Positions 57,113-64,000 of a stretch of DNA of 64,000 nt are shown in pieces. The stretch's first letter is position 1. The number at the start of each line of letters is the position of its first letter. The translations under genes were made by a program, and so were the position numbers. Location of the stretch: contig NZ_JANTYU010000002.1 of NCBI RefSeq assembly GCF_024806835.1, forward strand, positions 656,233-720,232, written 5' to 3'. This DNA comes from Xanthomonas sp. 3793. Lineage in GTDB: Bacteria; Pseudomonadota; Gammaproteobacteria; Xanthomonadales; Xanthomonadaceae. A model generated the notes under the pieces. The model saw only the letters and a list, made by a program, of their open reading frames with translations, did no database searches and was not told the DNA's origin.

Positions 57113-57655
57113 GGCCGGCCGCACTCCAGCGCTGCCGCCAGTGCGGCAACGCTGGAGCGCTCTCCGCGATGCCAAGATCACCGAGATCTACGAAGGTACC
57201 TCGGAGATTCAACGCCTGGTGATCGCGCGCGGCGAAACCGGGCTGCGCTGAGGCCGGCCGCACTCCAGCGCTGCCGCCAGTGCGGCAACGCTGGAGCGCT
57301 CTCCGCGATGCCAAGATCACCGAGATCTACGAAGGTACCTCCGAGATTCAACGCCTGGTGATTGCACGCGGCGAAACCGGGCTGCGCTGAGGCCGGCCGC
57401 ACTCCAGCGCTGCCGCGAGTGCGGCAACGCTGGAGCGCTCTCCGCGATGCCAAGATCACCGAGATCTACGAAGGTACCTCCGAGATTCAACGCTTGGTGA
57501 TCGCACGCGGCGAAACCGGGCTGCGCTGAGGCCTGCCGCACTCCAGCGCTGCCAAAATCACCGAGATCTATGAAGGCACCTCGGAAATCCAGCGCCTGGT
57601 GATTGCACGCGGCGAAACCGGGCTGCGCTGAGGCCGGCCGCACTCCAGCGCTGCC
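57029..57655 (+). repeat. 139-bp tandem array made of the 3' end of the acyl-CoA dehydrogenase gene
   Basis: The segment starting GATGCCAAGATCACCGAGAT recurs at 57029 (inside the gene), 57168, 57307 and 57446, exactly 139 bp apart. A shorter fifth copy starts at about 57551, where 37 bp have been lost. Each unit encodes the same C-terminal peptide (DAKITEIYEGTSEIQRLVIA...) and the same stop, then a hairpin with arms CTCCAGCG and CGCTGGAG. Copies 2-4 are almost identical; copy 5 has several synonymous differences. The extra copies lack a start and are not genes. Confidence 0.92.
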
Positions 57656-57884
57656 GCCAGTGCGATGCAGCGTTTGGTAGGAGCGTGCTTGCACGCGAGG
57701 CGGCGTTGGCGATAACGCTGCAGCGTGCAGGCGCGCCTTGGCTCTGGTGGATCTGCGCTGGGTAAGTCGCCAGCTCATAGCATCTCCGGCCGCAGCGCCC
57801 GGCGGCAGGTGCACGGCGTTCACGCTTGTCGTTGACGGCACGTGCGGACCACAATCGCCGCTTCTCCCGTCTGCTGGTGCGCGC
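57656..57884. other. Spacer before the SGNH hydrolase gene, with a partial family B repeat
   Basis: GGTAGGAGCGTGCTTGCACGC (split here as arms GTAGGAGCG and the following GTGCTTGCACGC) at about 57676-57698 is a half copy of the family B palindrome. The rest has no gene apart from upstream in-frame extensions of the hydrolase, which I discard. No convincing promoter is visible. Confidence 0.45.
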
Positions 57885-59408
57885 ATGCCCCGGTTTCTGC
57901 ACGCCGTGTTTCCCCGCCCTTCGCGGTCTGCCATTGCACCCGCATTGCTGTGCTGGGGGCTGTTGATGGTCTGCGCCACCGTCGGCGCGCAAACACCACC
58001 GCCGTCGATCGTGCCCACCGACCGCCTGCAGGAGCCGTGGTGGGCCCAGCGCCACGCGCAGGTGCTGGAACAGGTCAAACAGCATCCGGAGGCGAAGCTG
58101 CTGTTGATCGGCGATTCGATCACCCAGAACTACGAAAAATCCAAGGCGCCCGACGAAGACTTTCAGCCCACCTGGCAGACCTTCTATGGCAGCCGCGGTG
58201 CACTCAATCTGGGCTTCAGCGGCGACGGCACCGAAAACGTGCTGTGGCGGCTGGCCAATGGCGAGGTCGACGGTCTGCAGCCCAAGGTTGCGCTGGTGTT
58301 GATCGGTACCAACAACACCGGCCATCTCGGCCAGACCGCAGGGCAGACTCAGCTCGGTATCGATGCGGTGGTCGCGGCGATCGAGCAGAAGTTGCCGCGC
58401 ACGCACATCCTGCTGCTGAGCGTGCTGCCGAGCGCGATTTCGGCGGAGAAATCCGCTCGCGATGCGCAGATCAACCAGGGTCTGGCGGTGCGCTATGGCG
58501 ACAACCCGCGCGTGACGTATCTGGATGTGAGCTCGGTCTTCCAGCGCGACGGCAAGCTGCGCACTGAGTTGTTCTACGACACCCGCTTCCGGCCCGCCGC
58601 CGGCGCCCTGCATCCGGATACCCAGGGGCAGCGCATGCTGGCCGAAGCGATCGAACCGACCCTGGCGCGGCTGCTGGGTGAGCCGCCGGTCAAGCCGGTG
58701 GCCGAACTCGGCCGCGGCGTCGCCACGTCGTTGATGCCGGTCGATTGGCTGGAGCAGGATTCCTACGACTGGTATGCGCGCCACCATGCCGCGCTGGCGG
58801 CGGCACGCACGCTCAAGCCGGAGGTGGTGATGATCGGCGACTCGATCACCCATTTCTGGGCCGGCCCGCCGCAGGCCACCCGTGTCAGTGGTCCGGAGTC
58901 CTGGCAGTGGCTGTACGGCAAGCGGCCGGTATTGAACCTGGGCTTCGGGTGGGATCGCACCCAGAACGTGTTGTGGCGCATCCGCCAGGGCGAGCTCGAC
59001 GGCCTGGATCCGCGCTGGGTGGTACTGCATATCGGCACCAACAACCTCACCGGCACCACGCAGTCGCGTGCGAGCACGCCGGCCGAAACCGCGCAGGGCA
59101 TCGATGCCATCGTGCGCGAAGTGCGCACGCGCATGCCCAACAGCAAGCTGATCCTGATGGCGATCATGCCGCGCGGCCGCACTGCCGGCGATCCGCAACG
59201 CGGCCCGATTGCCGAAACCAACCGCCTGCTGCGCGCACGGTATGCGGCCGACCCATCGGTGCGCCTAGTCGATATCGGCAAACAACTGCTGCAGCCCGAT
59301 GGCAGCCTGCCGGAAGCGCTGATGCCCGACGGCACCCATCCCAGCGAAGCCGGCTACCGACTCTGGGCACAGGCATTACGCGATGCTGGAATCACCGCCG
59401 CTCCGTAG
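57885..59408 (+). CDS. Secreted protein with two tandem SGNH/GDSL hydrolase domains
   Basis: I start at the ATG at 57885 (MPRFLHAVFPRPSRSAIAPA), 507 residues with a signal peptide ending near VGAQ (about 36). Domain 1 (about 70-265) has LLIGDSITQNY (Ser78), LNLGFSGDGTENVLWRL and LIGTNN. At the Asp-x-x-His site it reads GALH, so His243 remains but the Asp is Gly240. Domain 2 (about 312-505) has VMIGDSITHFW (Ser320), LNLGFGWDRTQNVLWRI, HIGTNN and an intact PDGTHPS (Asp482, His485). The fold is that of PAF-acetylhydrolase-like esterases. Substrate unknown, possibly acetylated polysaccharide. Confidence 0.88.
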   Translation: MPRFLHAVFPRPSRSAIAPALLCWGLLMVCATVGAQTPPPSIVPTDRLQEPWWAQRHAQVLEQVKQHPEAKLLLIGDSITQNYEKSKAPDEDFQPTWQTFYGSRGALNLGFSGDGTENVLWRLANGEVDGLQPKVALVLIGTNNTGHLGQTAGQTQLGIDAVVAAIEQKLPRTHILLLSVLPSAISAEKSARDAQINQGLAVRYGDNPRVTYLDVSSVFQRDGKLRTELFYDTRFRPAAGALHPDTQGQRMLAEAIEPTLARLLGEPPVKPVAELGRGVATSLMPVDWLEQDSYDWYARHHAALAAARTLKPEVVMIGDSITHFWAGPPQATRVSGPESWQWLYGKRPVLNLGFGWDRTQNVLWRIRQGELDGLDPRWVVLHIGTNNLTGTTQSRASTPAETAQGIDAIVREVRTRMPNSKLILMAIMPRGRTAGDPQRGPIAETNRLLRARYAADPSVRLVDIGKQLLQPDGSLPEALMPDGTHPSEAGYRLWAQALRDAGITAAP

Positions 59409-59846
59409 GACGGCCCATCGCGGCGGCGCCTGCCGCGCAGGTAGTTGCTGTCGTTTCGATGTTGTGGGATGGGACCGTGGCGCAGCGTGCGCCATAGGTC
59501 CGGGGCGCGACGAGTTGCGCGTAACGCTGATCGACGGTCGTTAATGGACCATGCCGCAAGGCCGCGTAGGCGTGGCAATCATCCGATCGCTTCGATGGAT
59601 CAGTCGACTGGAGGCGGCTAACAAGTCGACAGCGCTCATCGGGCTGCGTTCGCCGCCAAGCCGGCGCGGCGGGCGCTCGGAACTGGCACGTCGCCATCGT
59701 CCACTGCGGTTCTGAGGGCGTCGGCCATACACCCGGCTGACGACCGCTCCTACCTTCCATTGCCTGCTCTGACTCGCATTGGTCCCCAGCGCTGATCGGC
59801 GTCGGCATCTGGGCGCAGCGGAGATGTTCGAATCCCAGAAACCAGA
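59409..59846. other. Gene-free stretch between the hydrolase gene and tRNA-Leu
   Basis: About 440 bp. Minus-strand frames cross it and one begins in the tRNA gene, but none has protein character. I see no clear repeat, attachment site or insertion remnant beside the tRNA 3' end, a place where integrated elements often leave traces. Confidence 0.45.
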
Positions 59847-59870
59847 AGACCCCCGATTGCTCGGAGGTCT
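59847..59870 (-). terminator. Bidirectional terminator hairpin downstream of tRNA-Leu
   Basis: AGACCCCCGA (59847-59856) and TCGGAGGTCT (59861-59870) pair with a single mismatch over a 4-nt loop. On the plus strand a run of Ts follows (TCTTTTTAAA). On the minus strand, after the tRNA gene, the stem is preceded by As and followed by GGTCTTCTGG. It starts 9 bp beyond the encoded CCA end, which fits a tRNA terminator. Confidence 0.7.
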
Positions 59871-59878
59871 TTTTAAAC

Positions 59879-59965
59879 TGGTGCCCAGAAGAGGACTCGA
59901 ACCTCCACGAAGTTGCCCCCGCTAGCACCTGAAGCTAGTGCGTCTACCAATTCCGCCACCTGGGC
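59879..59965 (-). tRNA. tRNA-Leu (anticodon CAG)
   Basis: Read on the minus strand the gene begins GCCCAGGTGGCGGAATTGGT and ends CTTCTGGGCACCA, 87 nt including an encoded CCA. The acceptor stem pairs GCCCAG with CTGGGC. The anticodon stem is ACTAGC/GCTAGC around the loop TTCAGGT, giving CAG. A long variable arm, TTCGAGTC T-loop and G-rich D-arm fit a class II tRNA-Leu. It is divergent to rnr. Confidence 0.95.
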
Positions 59966-60086
59966 AGGTGAGCCGCGAATTTTGCAGACTCCTGACAGGC
60001 TTGTCAACGGGTTGTCTGTCGCAATCGTCAATGGTCCGGCCGGCCTTGCCGCCCACGTCAGGACAGCAAGGGGTACCATTAGGGTA

Positions 60087-62609
60087 ATGACAAAGAAAAA
60101 CACCCCAGATTCCGACCGGCCCAGCCGCCGCAAATCCACCAGCCCGGGCGAGTCCACCACCGCCGAGCAACAGAAACTGCCGGGTTGGATGCCGGACTTC
60201 CTGGTCCGCGCTGCGGCCGGTGCGTCCACCAAATCCGCCAACAGGCGCGCTGCGGCAAAGGCGTCGCCCGACCAGCCGCCACCGCCCGTCGAGCCTGCTG
60301 CACCCCGCGCACCGCATCCACGCAAGAGTGGGCCGCCCGCGCCGCCGCCGGAACGTTTCCAGCAAGAGGTCGTCCAGGCCGACGCCGTCGGCTTCAAGGA
60401 CCCGCATGCCGATCGTGAGGCGCTGCGCTACGCGGAGCCGATTGCCAGCCGCGAAGCGATCCTGCAGTTGCTGGACGCCTGCGACGGCCCGCAGACCGCC
60501 GAAGAGATCGCCGAGCAGCTTGGTCTGAGCGACCGCATCGATGCGCTTGGCAAGCGCCTGGCTGCGATGGTGCGCGAAGCGCAACTGGTGCAGAACCGCC
60601 GCGGCGGCTATGCGCCGGTGCAGCAGACCAGCCTGATCGCCGGCGTGGTGATCGCCAATCCGGAAGGCTTCGGTTTCCTCAAGCCGGACGAGGGCGGTGA
60701 CGACCTGTTCCTGCCGCCGTTCGAGATGCGCAAGGTCATGCATGGCGACCGTGCGCTGGCCAACGTCACCGGCATCGACCGCCGCGGCCGCCGCGAAGGC
60801 GCGATCGCGCGTGTGCTGGAACGCCGCATGTCGCGCATGATCGGGCGGTTCTTCTACGAGCACGGTGTGGCCTACGTCGACCCCGACGACAAGCGCGTGC
60901 AACGCAATGTGCAGATTGCGCCGGACGGTATCGGCGAGGCGCGCGAAGGGCAGCTGGTGGTGTGCGAACTGATCGCGCCGCCGGACGCCCGCCGCCCGGC
61001 GATCGGCAAGATCATCGCGGTGCTCGGCGACAAGCTCACCCCGTCGCTGGTGGTGGAGATGGCCATCCATGGCCATGAATTGCCGCACGAATTCCCGCAG
61101 GAAGTGCTGGATGAGGCCGCAGCGGTGCCGTTGGTGGTCGAGCCGCAGATGATCGGCGGGCGTGTGGATCTGCGGCAGATGCCGCTGGTCACCATCGATG
61201 GCGAGGATGCCAAGGATTTCGACGACGCGGTGTATTGCGAACCCAACGCCGACGGGTTCCGTCTGGTGGTGGCGATCGCCGATGTGTCCAACTATGTGCG
61301 TCCCGGCACGCCGCTGGACGACGAAGCGCAAAAGCGCGCTACCTCGGTGTATTTCCCCGGCTTTGTGGTGCCGATGCTGCCGGAGACCTTGTCCAACGGC
61401 ATCTGCTCGCTGATGCCCAAGGTCGACCGCATGTGTTTCGTCTGCGACATGCAGGTGGGACGCGATGGCGAAGTGACCGGTTCGCGTTTTTACGAAGCGG
61501 TGATGAACTCGCACGCGCGCCTGACCTACAACCAGGTCTGGAAGGCGGTTGGCGAAGACGATGCCGATACCAAGGCGTTTATCGGCCCATTGTTGCCGCA
61601 GGTGCAGCGCCTGCATCAGCTGTACAACGTGCTGTCGAAGGCGCGCACGCACCGCGGTGCGATCGAATTCGAAACCTCCGAAGTGCGCTTCGTGCTCGAC
61701 AATACCGGCGAGGTCACCCAGGCCGGCATGCTGGTGCGCAACGACGCGCACAAGCTGATCGAAGAATGCATGATCGCCGCCAACGTGGAAGCCGCGCGCT
61801 ATCTGCTGGGCGTGCACATACCTGCGCCGTATCGCGTGCACGAGCGGCCGCCGGAGAGCAAGTACGAAGACCTGCTGGAGTTCCTCAAGGAATTCCAGCT
61901 CAGCCTGCCGGCATGGAGCAAGGTGCGCCCGGGCGATTACACCAAGTTGCTGAAGAAGGTGCGTGCGCGCCCGGATGCGGCGCTGCTGGAATCGGTGCTG
62001 CTGCGCAGCCAGAGCCTGGCGGTATATTCGCCAGACAACAACGGCCACTTCGGTCTGGCGTTGGAGGCGTATGCGCACTTCACCTCGCCAATCCGCCGGT
62101 ATCCGGATCTGCTGGTGCATCGCGCCATCAAGCACGCGCTGACCGGTGCCAGCCCGGAAAAATTCATCTACACGCCGCGGCAGATGGCGGCACTGTCGCT
62201 GCAATGCTCCGAGCGTGGGCGGCGTGCCGATGAGGCCGAGCGCGAAGTGGACGAGCGGTATCGCGCGGCCTGGATGGAAAAGCATGTCGGCGGCCAGTTC
62301 GATGGCGTGATCAGCGGCGTGACCGGCTTCGGCCTGTTCGTGGAATTGACCCAATCCAAGGTCAACGGTCTGGTGCATGTCACCCAGTTGCCGCAGGACT
62401 ATTACCAGTTCGATCCGATCCGCAAGACGCTCAGCGGCGAGCGCCGTGGCCGTGAGTTCCGCCTGGGCGACCCGGTACGCGTGCTGGTGCTCAAGGCCAG
62501 CATGGAAGAGCGCAAGATCGACTTCCGTCTGGCAGAGGATGGCGCGCCTGTCGAAGCGCCGCTGCCGCCGCGCGAGAAGCCGGCCAAGCGCAAGAAAAAG
62601 TCGTATTGA
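60087..62609 (+). CDS. rnr: Ribonuclease R
   Basis: RNase R is a processive 3'-5' exoribonuclease that degrades structured RNA, including rRNA and tmRNA-tagged messages. I start at the ATG at 60087 (MTKKNTPDSDRPSRRKSTSP), 840 residues. The first 110 residues are a basic, Pro/Ala-rich, probably disordered extension. A winged-helix domain follows (about 125-185), then cold-shock domains (PEGFGFLKPDEGGDDLFLPP). The RNB catalytic domain has the metal-binding aspartates in DGEDAKDFDDAVY (about 373-385), and an S1 domain is at about 730-812. The C-terminus is Lys-rich (KRKKKSY). Confidence 0.97.
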   Translation: MTKKNTPDSDRPSRRKSTSPGESTTAEQQKLPGWMPDFLVRAAAGASTKSANRRAAAKASPDQPPPPVEPAAPRAPHPRKSGPPAPPPERFQQEVVQADAVGFKDPHADREALRYAEPIASREAILQLLDACDGPQTAEEIAEQLGLSDRIDALGKRLAAMVREAQLVQNRRGGYAPVQQTSLIAGVVIANPEGFGFLKPDEGGDDLFLPPFEMRKVMHGDRALANVTGIDRRGRREGAIARVLERRMSRMIGRFFYEHGVAYVDPDDKRVQRNVQIAPDGIGEAREGQLVVCELIAPPDARRPAIGKIIAVLGDKLTPSLVVEMAIHGHELPHEFPQEVLDEAAAVPLVVEPQMIGGRVDLRQMPLVTIDGEDAKDFDDAVYCEPNADGFRLVVAIADVSNYVRPGTPLDDEAQKRATSVYFPGFVVPMLPETLSNGICSLMPKVDRMCFVCDMQVGRDGEVTGSRFYEAVMNSHARLTYNQVWKAVGEDDADTKAFIGPLLPQVQRLHQLYNVLSKARTHRGAIEFETSEVRFVLDNTGEVTQAGMLVRNDAHKLIEECMIAANVEAARYLLGVHIPAPYRVHERPPESKYEDLLEFLKEFQLSLPAWSKVRPGDYTKLLKKVRARPDAALLESVLLRSQSLAVYSPDNNGHFGLALEAYAHFTSPIRRYPDLLVHRAIKHALTGASPEKFIYTPRQMAALSLQCSERGRRADEAEREVDERYRAAWMEKHVGGQFDGVISGVTGFGLFVELTQSKVNGLVHVTQLPQDYYQFDPIRKTLSGERRGREFRLGDPVRVLVLKASMEERKIDFRLAEDGAPVEAPLPPREKPAKRKKKSY

Positions 62610-62625
62610 TGCTTGGTGCATGCTG

Positions 62626-62654
62626 TTGCGGGCGGCCGAAGTGGCTGCCCGCAA
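62626..62654 (+). terminator. Possible terminator hairpin after rnr
   Basis: TTGCGGGC (62626-62633) and GCCCGCAA (62647-62654) form a perfect 8-bp stem over a 13-nt loop, 16 bp after the rnr stop. There is no T-run, so termination here may be weak. Confidence 0.35.
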
Positions 62655-62741
62655 TGCATGGAGTCTGCATGCGTAGTGGGTGCCGCCGCGTGCCGTAGTG
62701 ACGCGGCGGCTTGCATGACACGCTGATCTGCGAGGCGAACG

Positions 62742-63215
62742 ATGAGCACATCCCCCGAGTACAGCGGTGGCTGCCAATGCGGCGCCGTGCGCTTTCATGT
62801 GCGCGGCGTGCTGGACGACGCATCGATCTGTCACTGCCGCATGTGTCAGAAAGCGTTTGGGGCGTATTACGCCCCGCTGGTGTCGGTGCGTGGCAGCGAG
62901 TTCCGCTGGACACGCGGCGAGCCCAGGCGCTTTGCGTCGTCGACGCTGGTGCAGCGCGGGTTTTGCGCCGACTGCGGTACGCCGTTGACCTATGAGGCGC
63001 CCGATGGCGTGGCGATTGCCGCCGGCGCATTCGATACGCCGGAGCGGTTGCCTCCTCATATCCAGTACGGGCTGGAGCGCAAGTTGCCGTTCGTCGATGG
63101 CCTGGCGCAGCTGCCGACACGCCGCAGCGAGGACGATGCTGCGGCATTGGCGTTTCAGACCGCGCTGGTATCGCATCAACATCCGGACCACGACACCGAG
63201 CGCTGGCCGGCATAG
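62742..63215 (+). CDS. GFA-family (CENP-V/Gfa) zinc-binding protein
   Basis: The 157-residue product (MSTSPEYSGGCQCGAVRFHV) has the zinc-binding cysteines of the glutathione-dependent formaldehyde-activating family: GGCQCGAVRF (about 9-18), CHCRMCQKAFGAY (about 30-42) and CADCGTPLTY (about 75-84). These are small cytoplasmic Mss4-like folds. Only some act in formaldehyde metabolism; the role here is unknown. It lies between rnr and rlmB with its own spacing on both sides. Confidence 0.9.
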   Translation: MSTSPEYSGGCQCGAVRFHVRGVLDDASICHCRMCQKAFGAYYAPLVSVRGSEFRWTRGEPRRFASSTLVQRGFCADCGTPLTYEAPDGVAIAAGAFDTPERLPPHIQYGLERKLPFVDGLAQLPTRRSEDDAAALAFQTALVSHQHPDHDTERWPA

Positions 63216-63531
63216 CGGCGAGGTGGTTTTCGCAATGCAGGTCGTCGCTGTCTCCATCAGGCTGATGTCGGCGCGCTACGGTTGGTTGCCGACGTCAGCG
63301 CAGTACGCGTCCAGGCACCGCCTCACGGCGGTCCACGCTGCGCGAAGACCGCCGGTGCAGTGATGCGGTTGCAGCGTGCACGGCGCAGTCAGTGGCGCAT
63401 GGTTCCCGCAGGTGCCAGCGGCATTGCGGCGCCGCCTTTATCCGATTTTCCCAGGCCCATCCTTGCCCCGGCCGTGACGTGGCAGGCCGCAGGCCCTACC
63501 ATTCCCCCTCATTTCTTCGTATGCCCGCGCA
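63216..63531. other. Spacer before rlmB
   Basis: About 316 bp without a convincing gene. Frames on both strands are noise-like. The rlmB start has no strong ribosome binding site. I see no dispersed repeat here. Confidence 0.4.
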
Positions 63532-64000
63532 ATGAGCAAGCAGAACCAGTGGATCGTCGGCGTCAACGCTGTCGCCTCGTCCGTCGAGAACGACGCCGAC
63601 AACGTGCGCGAGGTCTTGATCGAGGCCGGTAGCAAGAACCCGCGTCTGACCGAGATCGAAGAACAGGCGCGCCGCAAGGGCATCGACGTGCGCCGGGTCA
63701 ATACCCAGGCGCTGGACGGCGTCGGCGGGCAGGTGCGCCATCAGGGCGTGGCCGCGCGCTACGCCGCCGCGCGCCTGTGGGCCGAAAACGAACTGGAAGG
63801 CCTGGTCGAGGCCGCGCAAGGCCGCGCGCTGGTGCTGGTGCTCGATGGCGTGCAGGACCCGCACAACCTCGGCGCCTGTCTGCGTAGCGCTGCGGCGGCG
63901 GGCGTCACGGCGGTGGTGATTCCCAAGGACAAGTCGGCCACCGTGAACGCCACTGTGCGCAAGACCTCGGCCGGTGCCGCGGACCGCATTCCGGTGGTCG
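63532..64000 (+). CDS. rlmB: 23S rRNA (guanosine-2'-O-)-methyltransferase RlmB, partial (cut by window end)
   Basis: RlmB methylates the 2'-OH of a conserved guanosine (G2251 in E. coli) of 23S rRNA. Only the first 156 codons are in the window. The product starts MSKQNQWIVGVNAVASSVEN with the L30e-like substrate-binding domain (LIEAGSKNPRLTEIEEQARR). It enters the SPOUT methyltransferase domain with LVLVLDGVQDPHNLGACLRS (about 102-121) and KDKSATVNATVRKTSAGAAD. The C-terminal knot motifs lie beyond the edge. Confidence 0.93.
   Translation, partial: MSKQNQWIVGVNAVASSVENDADNVREVLIEAGSKNPRLTEIEEQARRKGIDVRRVNTQALDGVGGQVRHQGVAARYAAARLWAENELEGLVEAAQGRALVLVLDGVQDPHNLGACLRSAAAAGVTAVVIPKDKSATVNATVRKTSAGAADRIPVV

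Noticed and set aside
57029-57655. Regular repeats considered as a CRISPR array
   Set aside because: The units are 139 bp, carry coding sequence and have no unique spacers; they are tandem copies of a gene end.
59409-59878. Attachment site or integrated element next to tRNA-Leu
   Set aside because: I found no duplicated tRNA 3' end and no integrase gene in the window.
59922-63257. A 1111-codon open frame antisense to rnr and the GFA gene
   Set aside because: It is the mirror of rnr, crosses the tRNA gene and an intergenic gap, and its composition (His, Gln, Arg, Ala) is typical of antisense frames in GC-rich DNA.

Overview
The window is a piece of a high-GC gammaproteobacterial chromosome, almost certainly Xanthomonas. 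The protein sequences have Xanthomonas character. The gene orders hrcA-grpE-dnaK-dnaJ and sucA-sucB-lpd, a methionine synthase split into two genes, and several xanthomonad intergenic repeat families all point the same way. I cannot name the species from sequence alone. Most of the window is core housekeeping DNA; I see no complete insertion sequence, prophage, CRISPR array or secretion-system cluster.

Layout: 0.2-7 kb carries recN (minus) and the heat-shock cluster hrcA, grpE, dnaK, dnaJ (plus) with two sigma-32-like promoters. 7.9-9.9 kb carries pdxY and tyrA as an overlapping pair. 10-11.7 kb is a small accessory islet with a frameshifted membrane protein, an orphan Imm10-like immunity protein, a palindrome and a DnaA box. 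12-17.1 kb (minus) is an OxyR-like LysR regulator followed by a three-gene export operon (ABC-transporter-like protein, HlyD, TolC) whose ABC subunit has lost every ATPase motif. 17.2-20.4 kb holds an ABC exporter, a YigZ-family protein and a LOG-family phosphoribohydrolase. 20.6-26.3 kb is the 2-oxoglutarate dehydrogenase operon sucA-sucB-lpd. 26.4-28.8 kb is a ribosomal oxygenase gene overlapping a GNAT gene. purB, a CNNM/CorC-type membrane protein and fumC follow up to 34.9 kb.

35-39.8 kb (minus) is a seven-gene envelope operon: a small membrane protein, a YtrA-type GntR regulator, an ABC ATPase and permease, a DUF4097 repeat protein and two lipoproteins. It is driven from a promoter overlapped by inverted repeats. 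On the plus strand come a periplasmic glutathione peroxidase, an FKBP isomerase with a duplicated dimerisation domain, UDP-glucose dehydrogenase, slyX, a DUF2058 protein and an outer-membrane barrel. 45.6-50.3 kb is a sugar operon (LacI regulator, FucP-type permease, fructokinase, AGE-type epimerase) that fits conversion of mannose to fructose to fructose-6-phosphate.

50.6-55.9 kb (minus) is the methionine-cycle operon: an ArsR-methyltransferase fusion regulator under a 28-bp palindrome, then MetH as two proteins. 55.9-57.7 kb is an acyl-CoA dehydrogenase whose 3' end has been tandemly copied with a 139-bp period. The right end has a tandem-domain SGNH hydrolase, tRNA-Leu(CAG), rnr, a GFA-family protein and the start of rlmB.

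Repeats explain most of the gene-free DNA. Three palindromic families recur: a REP-like element with a CTTCTCCC...GGGAGAAG core, GTAGGAGCG...CGCTCCTAC palindromes, and GGGATTGGGGATT-type repeats. The last type also appears inside coding sequence, in metH and at the 3' end of the regulator gene. The best candidates for undescribed biology are the pseudo-ATPase export operon, the coding use of the intergenic repeat, the 139-bp array and the tandem SGNH protein.
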